Assembly: GCA_016223105.1 (NCBI GenBank)
Contig: JACRPR010000053.1
Span: 1 to 41,352 of the forward strand
DNA length: 41,352 nucleotides
Direction: 5' to 3'
Origin: Chloroflexota bacterium
GTDB taxonomy: Bacteria; Chloroflexota; Anaerolineae; UBA4142
Shown here: positions 6,365-13,672 of the stretch, in pieces
Layout: every line of letters starts with the position of its first letter
Position numbering within the stretch: the stretch's first letter is position 1
The notes under the pieces: model-generated
Databases searched by the model: none
What the model saw: only the letters and a program-made list of their open reading frames with translations
What the model was told of the DNA's origin: nothing
Made by a program: the position numbers and the translations under genes

Positions 6365-7417
6365 ATGACATTACCACTGATCGTTGACGCGCACCAGGAT
6401 ATCGCGTGGAACAAGATCGCGCTCGGGCGCGATCTGTTCGACAGCGTCGCGGCGACGCGCGCGCGTGAAGGCGCATCGCCCGCGCACGGCGAAGGATCCG
6501 CGACGGTTGGATTTCCCGAACTCGTCGCGGGGAATGTGCGCGTGATCTTTGCGACGCTGTACGTCGCGCAAGCGCGTCCGGATCGCACCGGCTGGGGCAA
6601 GACGTACTCGACGCCGGCGGAAGCGCACGCGCAAGCGATGGAGCAAATCGCGTACTATGCAATGCTCGCGATGGATCCGCGCGTGTCGCTCATCACGACG
6701 CGCGGCGATTTGGAACGCGTGATCAATTCGCCGGAGCATCGCGTCGGCTTGGTGATTTTGATGGAAGGCGCGGACCCAATCATCGCGCCGGATCAAACCC
6801 AGGAATGGTTTGACGGCGGCGTTCGCATCGTCGGTCCAGCGTGGAGTCAAACCCGGTATTCGGGTGGCACGCGCGCGCCCGGCCCGCTCACCGCGCTCGG
6901 TCGCGCGTTGATGCCGCAACTCGAACGCGCGGGGATTCTGCTCGACGCGTCACATATGGCGGAGCGCAGTTTCTTCGACGCGCTCGAGTATTACAACGGC
7001 ACGATCATCGCGAGCCATTCGAATTGTCGCGCGTTCGTCAACGCCGATCGTCAATTGACCGATGCGATGATTCGTGAAATCATCGCGCGCGATGGCGTGA
7101 TCGGCGCGGTGTTTTACAATCGGTTCTTGAAAGAGGGCTGGGACAAGTCCGCGAAAAAAGACGCGGTAACGTTCGTGGATGTTGTGCGGCACGTCAAGCA
7201 CATTTGCGATCTCGCGGGCAACGCGCAGAATGTCGGCATCGGCACTGATTTCGACGGTGGATTTGGAATGGAATCCACACCGCGCGAAATTGACACTGTC
7301 GCCGATTTGCAAAAGATGGGCGCGGCATTATCGTCCGCCGGATTTTCGGACGCGGAGATTCGCGGATTTCTTGGGGAGAATTGGATCCGTGTGTTGCGGC
7401 GTGTGTTGCCGGAGTGA
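6365..7417 (+). CDS. Membrane dipeptidase (peptidase family M19)
   Basis: About 350 residues from the ATG at 6365, which has GAGGA nine bases upstream; the track start 12 codons earlier lies in repeat-like DNA. The M19 metal ligands are visible in order: DAHQDIAWN (HxD) at the N-terminus, LMEGADPI (Glu), a first conserved His in LDASHMAE, ASHSNCR, and GTDFDGG near the C-terminus. The family are zinc-dependent dipeptidases (renal dipeptidase type) that cleave dipeptides and some lactam compounds. No signal peptide is present, so a cytoplasmic enzyme is likely. It ends 40 bp before an ABC transporter operon on the same strand and might be co-transcribed. Confidence 0.93.
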   Translation: MTLPLIVDAHQDIAWNKIALGRDLFDSVAATRAREGASPAHGEGSATVGFPELVAGNVRVIFATLYVAQARPDRTGWGKTYSTPAEAHAQAMEQIAYYAMLAMDPRVSLITTRGDLERVINSPEHRVGLVILMEGADPIIAPDQTQEWFDGGVRIVGPAWSQTRYSGGTRAPGPLTALGRALMPQLERAGILLDASHMAERSFFDALEYYNGTIIASHSNCRAFVNADRQLTDAMIREIIARDGVIGAVFYNRFLKEGWDKSAKKDAVTFVDVVRHVKHICDLAGNAQNVGIGTDFDGGFGMESTPREIDTVADLQKMGAALSSAGFSDAEIRGFLGENWIRVLRRVLPE

Positions 7418-7457
7418 TAATCGCCGATTACCGATAACGAGATGTTTTGGAGATTGA

Positions 7458-8426
7458 ATGTCGCAAACATTTTCCATCGAAACGCAAAACCTGGGTCGCG
7501 TGTACAAAGTGCGCGACGGCAAAAAGAAGGAACGCAAAACGCTCGTCGCACTCGACAATGTGAATCTGCAGATCGAGCGCGGCGAGTTGTTCGGCTTGCT
7601 CGGTCCGAACGGCGCGGGCAAAACAACGCTCATCAAAATTCTGACGACGCTTCTCGCGCCGACGAATGGAATCGCGCGCGTCGCGGGGTACGATGTCGCG
7701 CGCGAACCGCAACGCGTGCGCCCGCGCATCAACATGGTGTCGGGAGGCGAATCGTCCGGGTACGGCTTGCTCACCGTGCGCGAAAACCTGTGGATGTTCG
7801 CGCAGTTCTACGGGATTCCGACCAAGCAAGCGAATCAGCGCATCGCAGAATTATTGGCAATCGTCGGCTTGACTGATCGCATCAATACCAAGTCGTCCGA
7901 TCTCTCGACCGGCTTGCGCCAAAAAATGAACATCGTGCGCGGCTTTCTCACCGACCCGCAAGTGTTGTTTCTCGACGAGCCGACCCTGGGTCTCGATGTC
8001 GGCGCATCGCGCGATGTGCGCGCGTTCATTCGCAGTTGGGTTACACAAGACAAATCGCGCACGTTGTTGTTGACGACACATTACATGGTTGAGGCGGACG
8101 AGTTGTGTGATCGCGTCGCGATTATCAATCAGGGTCGCGTGCTCGCGTGCGATACGCCCGCGAATTTGAAACGGCGTTTGCAGAGCGAAGCGGTTTTAGA
8201 TCGGAAGAGCACACCCCGCCAGCGCCGCGGCCTCGAGGTCATGTTCGAGTTCGGCGCGGCGCGCGGTTTGTCAATTTGGTCGGACGCAGTATGGCGGAAG
8301 TCGAACACGCCGGAGAAACTCAATGAAAAAGCAAACCGGCTGGCGATTATTTTTACAAACCGTGATCGGACGTTCGTACCCGCGCGTGATCGGAATGCAA
8401 CGCGAAAAATCGTGGATGTTCTTTGA
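7458..8426 (+). CDS. ABC exporter ATP-binding subunit, 3' end damaged by adapter sequence
   Basis: The first 245 or so residues are a standard ABC-2-type ATPase: Walker A GPNGAGKTT, a Q-loop-region 'MVSGGES', signature LSTGLRQK, Walker B VLFLDEPTLGLD and the H-loop TTHYM. It belongs to the daunorubicin-resistance/Nod-type group. After 'LKRRLQSEAVL' the protein stops resembling the family. At that point (8198-8214) the DNA reads AGATCGGAAGAGCACAC, the start of the Illumina TruSeq adapter. A proper C-terminus (FVNLVGRSMAEVEHAGETQ, TGA at 8324-8326 overlapping the permease ATG) resumes in another frame near 8267. About 60-90 codons are probably missing. The annotated end at 8426 is an artefact of the broken frame. 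RBS GGAG precedes the ATG. Confidence 0.9.
   Translation: MSQTFSIETQNLGRVYKVRDGKKKERKTLVALDNVNLQIERGELFGLLGPNGAGKTTLIKILTTLLAPTNGIARVAGYDVAREPQRVRPRINMVSGGESSGYGLLTVRENLWMFAQFYGIPTKQANQRIAELLAIVGLTDRINTKSSDLSTGLRQKMNIVRGFLTDPQVLFLDEPTLGLDVGASRDVRAFIRSWVTQDKSRTLLLTTHYMVEADELCDRVAIINQGRVLACDTPANLKRRLQSEAVLDRKSTPRQRRGLEVMFEFGAARGLSIWSDAVWRKSNTPEKLNEKANRLAIIFTNRDRTFVPARDRNATRKIVDVL
8198..8214 (+). other. Illumina TruSeq adapter match (likely assembly artefact)
   Basis: The 17-nt string AGATCGGAAGAGCACAC equals the start of the common TruSeq read-1 adapter. A chance match in 41 kb is negligible. It coincides with the exact point where the ABC ATPase loses family similarity, so a read-through or chimeric join in the assembly is the simplest explanation. 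Confidence 0.93.
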
Positions 8427-9147
8427 TTTACTTTTGCCACTGCTCCCAATCGCGGCGTACGTATTTGTTTATCGCGCGATGCGCGCGCCCGAAGAGTACG
8501 TCGGGTTCGTTGTGTTCGGCGGCGCGATGACCGCGTTCTGGCTCAACGTGTTGTGGGCAATGTCGTCGCAGTTGTATTGGGAAAAAGAGCAGGGCAATCT
8601 CGCGCTCTACATCATGTCGCCCGCGTCGATGATGGCGATTTTGTTTGGGATGGCGATGGGTGGATTGTTCGCGACTTCGCTCCGCGCGTTTATAATTCTG
8701 ATCGTCGGCAGTTTTCTTTTTAGCGTGCAATACGCGGTCGTCAGTTTTCCGCAATTGCTCCTGGTTTTTCTTTTGGCGATGACTGCGCTGTACGGAATGG
8801 GGATGATGCTCGCGTCGCTCTTTTTGTTGTTGAGCCGCGAGGCGTGGCACCTTTCGAATCTCGCGCAAGAGCCGATCTATTTGCTTTCGGGATTTTATTT
8901 TCCGATCAAATCGCTCAACTTTTGGGTCGCCGCGTTTTCATCGCTGATTCCGCTCACGCTCGGTCTCGATGCGATGCGCCAACTCGCGTTTCCGTCCGGC
9001 GCGAAACTGGGATTCCTCTCGGTCGAAATTGAAATCGCGGTGCTAATCGCGTTGAGCGTGATTTTTCTCGCGGCGGCGCGCGTTCTGCTCGCGTATATGG
9101 AAAAGTTGGCGATTCGCGAAGGACGATTGACGGAGAGTCGGAGGTAA
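8323..9147 (+). CDS. ABC-2 type exporter permease
   Basis: A 274-residue membrane protein with about six hydrophobic segments, starting MKKQTGWRLFLQTVIGRSYPRVIG. It has the ABC-2 layout: a cytoplasmic N-terminus, paired TM helices, a long GMGMMLASLFLLLSREAWHLSNLAQEP element and the ISGFYFP-like 'LLSGFYFPI' motif. Its ATG overlaps the expected TGA of the ATPase (ATGA), so the two are coupled. With the next gene it forms the membrane part of an exporter for a drug, lipid or glycan that I cannot name. Confidence 0.9.
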   Translation: MKKQTGWRLFLQTVIGRSYPRVIGMQREKSWMFFDLLLPLLPIAAYVFVYRAMRAPEEYVGFVVFGGAMTAFWLNVLWAMSSQLYWEKEQGNLALYIMSPASMMAILFGMAMGGLFATSLRAFIILIVGSFLFSVQYAVVSFPQLLLVFLLAMTALYGMGMMLASLFLLLSREAWHLSNLAQEPIYLLSGFYFPIKSLNFWVAAFSSLIPLTLGLDAMRQLAFPSGAKLGFLSVEIEIAVLIALSVIFLAAARVLLAYMEKLAIREGRLTESRR

Positions 9148-9245
9148 GTTGCAAGTGGTAATTGGTAATTGGTAATTGGAGATTGAGAGAGTGGAAATCA
9201 TTATTCCTAAATCTGAAATCCTAAATTTGAAATCTGCAATTAGGT
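9147..9245. repeat. Heptad/octad repeat between two permease genes
   Basis: GGTAATT units in tandem are followed by AAATCTG/AAATTTG units. The second part runs into the presumed N-terminal codons of the next permease, which makes its start uncertain. Confidence 0.7.
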
Positions 9246-10075
9246 CGTTCCGCCTCGCGACCTGGCTCGGCTGGCAGATCGAATCGAACTGGACGGATCC
9301 GTTTTTGTTCGCGGTGTATTCCATCGTCAAGCCGCTCGCGAGCGCGCTGATCCTGGTCGTGATGTACAGCATCATCACGCAAAACGATTTCGCGTCGCCG
9401 TTATTTCCGTATATGTATCTTGGTAACGCGTTCTACATTTACGTCGGCGCGGTGATGGTCGGCGTGTCGTGGGCGGTGATTGACGATCGCGAGCATTACA
9501 AAACGCTCAAGTACATTTACGTCGCGCCGGTCGAAATTCCATTTTACCTGATCGGGCGCGGCGTCGCGCGCTTTATCACCGGTTCGGTCGCGGTGTTCAT
9601 CACGATCACCGCGGGCGTGTTGTTCTTGCGCGTGCCGTTCGATTTTGCCGCGATCAACGCGCCGCTCTTTATCGTCTCGCTTTTGATCGGCGTGATTATG
9701 CTTGCGATGATCGGCTTGATTCTCGCGGGGATCACATTGCAAATCGCGCAACACGTTGGCTTTATCGGCGAGGCGGTCGCGGGCGCGTTGTATTTGTTCA
9801 GCGGCGCGATCTTTCCGCTCGACGTGCTTCCCGAATTTCTGCGCCCCATCGGTTACGCGATGCCGATCACGTATTGGCTCGAACTGTTACGCCGTTCGCT
9901 CGTCGGTTCGGTCGCGAATGCGTTTCCAACGCTCGCAAATTTCAGCGACGCGCAACTCCTCGCGATCTTGATCGCGCTCACCATTGTTTTCGCGCTCATC
10001 GCGATTTTTGTTTTTCGCTATTGTGATCGCCGCGCGCGTGAGCGCGGGCTGATTGATCGCACGTCGAATTATTAA
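9176..10075 (+). CDS. ABC-2 type exporter permease, second subunit
   Basis: A membrane protein with about six TM segments and the ABC-2 elements 'YLGNAFYIYVGAVMVGVSWAVIDDREHYKTLKYIYVAPV' and 'LFSGAIFPLDVLPEFLRPIGYAMPITYWLELLRR'. The EHYKTLKYI stretch is the amphipathic coupling region that contacts the ATPase. The first 22 or so residues (MEIERVEIIIPKSEILNLKSAI) are encoded by degenerate repeat DNA and may not be part of the native protein. A start near RSFRLATWLGWQIESN is possible. It is the last gene of the three-gene exporter operon. Substrate unknown. Confidence 0.88.
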   Translation: MEIERVEIIIPKSEILNLKSAIRSFRLATWLGWQIESNWTDPFLFAVYSIVKPLASALILVVMYSIITQNDFASPLFPYMYLGNAFYIYVGAVMVGVSWAVIDDREHYKTLKYIYVAPVEIPFYLIGRGVARFITGSVAVFITITAGVLFLRVPFDFAAINAPLFIVSLLIGVIMLAMIGLILAGITLQIAQHVGFIGEAVAGALYLFSGAIFPLDVLPEFLRPIGYAMPITYWLELLRRSLVGSVANAFPTLANFSDAQLLAILIALTIVFALIAIFVFRYCDRRARERGLIDRTSNY

Positions 10076-10180
10076 CGCGGGATTCAATTCGCCAACCGTT
10101 TTCCGCCCCCCTTTTTCCGCGCCAAGCCCGCTTCGCATTGATCGTCACCTCGAAGGCGCTCGCCGATGATTTTTGTTTTG

Positions 10181-10452
10181 ACATCAAGACCTTCGCCAAA
10201 TTGTCCGTACCCCTGAAATTTTCCACTGACGGAAAGGAACACGGACAATCGAAAAAAATACGGCTCTTCAGGAATTAGTGGGGTAGCATAGCCCCTTGTG
10301 GGCGTTGGAATGGAAAAGCACGCGCACAAGGCGCTATGCTACGCGACTAACTCCACCGATTCCTGGAGAACAAAAAATACGAAAAAAAGTCCGCGTTCCT
10401 TTCCGTCAGTGGAAGAAATTTTTGGTTTTGGCGAAGGCATTAACATCAAGAC
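10181..10452. mobile_element. Nested palindromic element containing the 116-bp repeat, flanked by a 10-bp direct repeat
   Basis: ACATCAAGAC occurs at 10181-10190 and 10443-10452. Just inside are inverted CTTCGCCAAA and TTTGGCGAAG. Next come AAATTTTCCACTGACGGAAA... and its complement (10217-10246 with 10389-10421), then the 116-bp hairpin repeat at the centre. The layered symmetry and flanking direct repeats suggest a MITE-like insertion next to the end of the zinc-ribbon gene. No transposase is present. The duplication may be chance, because the inverted arms are not exactly adjacent to it on the right. Confidence 0.6.
10261..10376. repeat. 116-bp hairpin repeat, copy 2
   Basis: About 95% identical to 6193-6308; the differences include GAAA/GGAA, AGTA/AGCA and CCCC/CTCC, and some disrupt stem pairs. 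It forms the core of the nested palindrome described above. Confidence 0.9.
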
Positions 10453-11501
10453 TTGGTTTTCATGCTCGAGGCGCACTCGGCGCAATGCAAAACACCTTGC
10501 CGATTCACGCGCAGTTCAAACGTGGGGCGTTGGCAATGCGGACAAACGAGCGCGTCCGTTTTTTCGACGAGCGGATCCCAGGTCAAGGTGAGCGTCGCGG
10601 GATGGATGGTCGGAAATTGTTTTGCGGTAACGCGCGTGGAAATGAACAGGCGCGGAATTTTAACGTGTAGGAGATTGACCAATTTGAGTTGCACGCGCAG
10701 TTGCGCTTTACGCGTAAGTTCATCGAGTCGCAATGCTTCTTCGCGATTGAGCGCGTTTTGGCGCAAGCCCAACGATTCGCTTTCATCGCCGCGCGCATGC
10801 GCTTTCTCGATACGCTCCGCGAGTTCCGCGCGCAAATCGGCATAGTAGCGTTTCATCCGCTCGGTCTGCTCGCCTAGGCGAACCTGGGTTTGATGTTGCC
10901 GCGCGTGCACATCGGCGCGCACCGTGCGGACGATCGCATCGCGCGCGGCAACATATGCGCGCTCGAGCGGCTGGGATGTCGCGTCGGCGAAGGTCCACCG
11001 CCGCGTGTCGGCAAACCGTTGTCCGTTCAGCAATTCGTCGAGATAGCGCACTTGGCGATTGTAATAGCGGTCGAGCGCGAGCGGGTACAGCGCTTGTTCT
11101 TTTTCATCTCCCAGGTACGTAACCTCGAACCAAAAAAGCGTGTGCGTCACATAGCGCGGGCGAATCTGTTCGATCCGCAACGCGACCGCTTCCGGCAAAA
11201 CCAGGTCGCGTGTCACGCGTTCCGCGAGCGCGTGCGGGCGCAAATGCGTGTCGTCGAGAAACGCCAAGCCGATTTGCCCGCGCATCTGCGCGCGCGCCAG
11301 CACATCGTCGAGGAGCGCACTGCCGAACGTGAGCAGTTGCGCCGACGGATGTTCGGGCAACGCGTCGGGATCGAAGGCAACGCGCATCGGCGTATCCGCA
11401 TCGGGCATCAGCACATCGTACACTTGCGGCTCGATCGCATCGGCTAGTCCGCCGACGGCATCCACGTATTCAATTAAAAATTGCTCCAAAGGATCGGTCA
11501 T
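10446..11501 (-). CDS. Coiled-coil/zinc-ribbon protein partnered with SNF2 helicase
   Basis: A 351-residue protein starting MTDPLEQFLIEYVDAVGGLADAIEP. The track ORF begins 57 codons upstream inside the helicase gene; the ATG at 11501 lies 7 bp after the helicase stop and fits the operon better. The middle (about 190-290) is rich in charged residues with helical, coiled-coil character (LRAELAERIEKAHARGDESESL...). The C-terminus has a four-cysteine zinc ribbon, CPHC...CAEC. I do not recognise a named family. The arrangement directly after a RapA-like helicase recalls helicase partner genes such as YqhG beside YqhH in Bacillus, but sequence similarity to YqhG is not evident. It may recruit the helicase to DNA or another partner; this is inference. 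Confidence 0.8.
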   Translation of the reverse strand: MTDPLEQFLIEYVDAVGGLADAIEPQVYDVLMPDADTPMRVAFDPDALPEHPSAQLLTFGSALLDDVLARAQMRGQIGLAFLDDTHLRPHALAERVTRDLVLPEAVALRIEQIRPRYVTHTLFWFEVTYLGDEKEQALYPLALDRYYNRQVRYLDELLNGQRFADTRRWTFADATSQPLERAYVAARDAIVRTVRADVHARQHQTQVRLGEQTERMKRYYADLRAELAERIEKAHARGDESESLGLRQNALNREEALRLDELTRKAQLRVQLKLVNLLHVKIPRLFISTRVTAKQFPTIHPATLTLTWDPLVEKTDALVCPHCQRPTFELRVNRQGVLHCAECASSMKTKS

Positions 11502-11508
11502 TGTCAAA

Positions 11509-13602
11509 CTATTCAGGCGCGAATTTCTCTCCGAACAATTTTTCTTCTTGCGCGCGCTGACGCAAATAATTTTCTTTTGCCGCGAGCACCTGATCGCCGA
11601 GCCGGTCGAGCGCGGTCCGAAAATCGAGATCGTCGCGCGACTGCGCCCACAAATCGGTGACGATCTCTTCAAATTCCTTTTCCTCGTTCAGGTTTCCCAG
11701 GATCATATCAATCTCGCCAATGACCAATTCGAACATCGCGATTTTCGCTTCGAGCAAATGCAACACCGCGGCTTCGAGCGTATCCGCCGCCGCGAGGTTG
11801 AACACGAACACGTCGCGCGCTTGTCCGATGCGGCTCAAACGTCCGACGCGCTGTTCGATCTTCATCGGATTCCAGGGCAAATCGAAATTGCACACGGCAT
11901 TGCAGAATTGCAGATTGCGCCCCTCGCTTCCCGCGTCGGTGCTGAGCAAGATGCGCGCGTCGTTTTGAAATTGCCGAATCGCTTGCTCCTTTTCGAGACG
12001 CAACAAGCCGCCGTGAAACGCGACCACTTGTTCGCCCGCGTCGCGCAAACACTTTTGCAACCATTCCTGGGTCGCGCGAAATTGCGTGAACACAACCATC
12101 TTGTCGGGAAAATCTTTGAGAAGCGCGCGCAAGCGGTCGGCTTTGCTGTTCTCCGTCAACGCGCGCGCCGTGTCCGCGAATTGCGCGAGCGTCGCGCGTT
12201 CGGTATCGGGCAATCGTTCATCCGCCGCGAGGCGCGCTAGCGTCGGCGCGGCGGCTTGGCTCGTGCTCCCGAGTTCTTTTTGCAAGGTGATGAGCGACAT
12301 CCGCGAGAGCACACGTTTGGATTTGGAATCGCTGGGCAGGGTCAGGTGTTGGCGCACGAAACGCGACACGGCATCGTACAGCGCGCGTTCTTTTTCATTC
12401 AGCGTAACGAGATGCGTTTTCGCGATGCGGCGCGTGAGCGCGAGTCCGACGGTCGAGCGACGATTCCGCACCATCACTTCAGCCAGCAGACGATGCAGTT
12501 CGTCCACATTGCGCGGCATTAATTTGTCGCGGCGATCCACGAATTGTTTTTGGAATGAACGCGCGGTACTGAGGAGACCTGGTTGCAACAGCGTAACGAG
12601 GTTGAATAATTCAGCGAGGTCGTTTTGCACGGGCGTCGCGGTCAACAGCAAAATGTACTGACGGCGCAACTCGGATGCCATTTGCCACAACTGCGTGGTG
12701 CGATTGCGAAAGTGATGCGCCTCGTCTACGATCACCAAATCCCAGTCCTGGTTGAGGATCGCGGCGCGATGCGGTTCGCGTTTCGCGGTGTGGTACGACG
12801 CGATGATGCGGTCGTGCGTTGCCCAGGCGCGCGCGCCTTGCTCGCGAAAACCTGGGTCGTCGTGAACGATGAAATCCAAACCAAACTTGCGGCGCATCTC
12901 GCCTTGCCATTGCTCGACGAGCGACGGCGGCGTGAGAATCAACACGCGGCGCGCGAGTCCGCGCACGACGAGTTCTTCAAGAATGATGCCGGCTTCAATC
13001 GTTTTGCCCAAGCCGACTTCGTCGCACAAGAGCGCGCGACCGCGCAGTCGGCGCAAGACGGTGCGCGCGGTGGAAAGTTGATGCTCGAGCAATGCGACCT
13101 CGCGCAACCAGGGCAGGCACAATAGTTGATCGAACCCGGCGACCATCGCGAGGCGCGTGGCTTGGAGCGCCAAGCGAAAATCGCGCCACCGCGCGCGCGC
13201 GGAACGATTCTCTAATAATGCGACATCGTCGGGGCTGAAAGAAATTAAATCGTTGGGCGCGGCGGCAGTGAGTTGAATCGGCGGAGGCGCTTCGACGCGG
13301 AGGCGAAAACGCGCGGGCATTGCACTGACACATTCGAGGACGAGCATCCCCAGTTGCGCGGAGCGGGCGAGCGGACGTAAATGCTTGACGCTTTTGAACG
13401 CGCCTTGCGCGGCGTTGAATTTGAGCGCGGTCGGCTCGGCGTCTGTCTCAATCACAACTTCGGCTTGGCTGAGCGCGCCGGCGAGAACGGGGTCGAGCGA
13501 CAAAAGACCTTGGCGCAACGCGTCCGCGTCCGCGTTCAATTCGATGCGGTCGCCAATCTGGAAACCAGGTTCGATTATCTGGGGAGCGGTCACGCGCGAC
13601 AT
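11509..13602 (-). CDS. RapA/SNF2-type DEAD/DEAH helicase
   Basis: About 697 residues with all SNF2 superfamily 2 motifs: Q-like 'LLEHQLSTARTVL', motif I DEVGLGKT (about 196), Ia LILTPPSLVEQW, II VDEAHHF (about 292), III LLTATPVQN, IV 'MVVFTQFRATQEWL', V LLSTDAGSEGRNLQ and VI QRVGRLSRIGQ (about 584). Such ATPases translocate on double-stranded DNA or remodel nucleoprotein. The track start (13629) is a TTG that is actually the -35 box of a strong promoter. The ATG at 13602 overlaps the -10 box, and a GTG at 13593 is possible for a leaderless mRNA. It lies between a nuclease-methylase and a zinc-ribbon gene on the same strand, which suggests DNA defence (compare DrmD of class 1 DISARM). Confidence 0.92.
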   Translation of the reverse strand: MSRVTAPQIIEPGFQIGDRIELNADADALRQGLLSLDPVLAGALSQAEVVIETDAEPTALKFNAAQGAFKSVKHLRPLARSAQLGMLVLECVSAMPARFRLRVEAPPPIQLTAAAPNDLISFSPDDVALLENRSARARWRDFRLALQATRLAMVAGFDQLLCLPWLREVALLEHQLSTARTVLRRLRGRALLCDEVGLGKTIEAGIILEELVVRGLARRVLILTPPSLVEQWQGEMRRKFGLDFIVHDDPGFREQGARAWATHDRIIASYHTAKREPHRAAILNQDWDLVIVDEAHHFRNRTTQLWQMASELRRQYILLLTATPVQNDLAELFNLVTLLQPGLLSTARSFQKQFVDRRDKLMPRNVDELHRLLAEVMVRNRRSTVGLALTRRIAKTHLVTLNEKERALYDAVSRFVRQHLTLPSDSKSKRVLSRMSLITLQKELGSTSQAAAPTLARLAADERLPDTERATLAQFADTARALTENSKADRLRALLKDFPDKMVVFTQFRATQEWLQKCLRDAGEQVVAFHGGLLRLEKEQAIRQFQNDARILLSTDAGSEGRNLQFCNAVCNFDLPWNPMKIEQRVGRLSRIGQARDVFVFNLAAADTLEAAVLHLLEAKIAMFELVIGEIDMILGNLNEEKEFEEIVTDLWAQSRDDLDFRTALDRLGDQVLAAKENYLRQRAQEEKLFGEKFAPE

Positions 13603-13629
13603 TATAGCCCCATTCGCGCGATCTGCCAA
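13601..13629 (-). promoter_or_regulatory. Strong promoter over the helicase start
   Basis: On the minus strand TTGGCA (13629-13624), exactly 17 bp, then TATAAT (13606-13601). The -10 shares bases with the ATG at 13602, so transcripts would begin close to the GTG at 13593. This gives the helicase its own promoter within the operon. Confidence 0.65.
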
Positions 13630-13672
13630 TTGACGGCGCGCCGCGCGGTTGATGTGCGTTGCTCCAGTTGTG

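Noticed and set aside
11248-12240. Plus-strand ORF of 330 aa
   Set aside because: Antisense to the helicase and zinc-ribbon genes, which carry clear family motifs.
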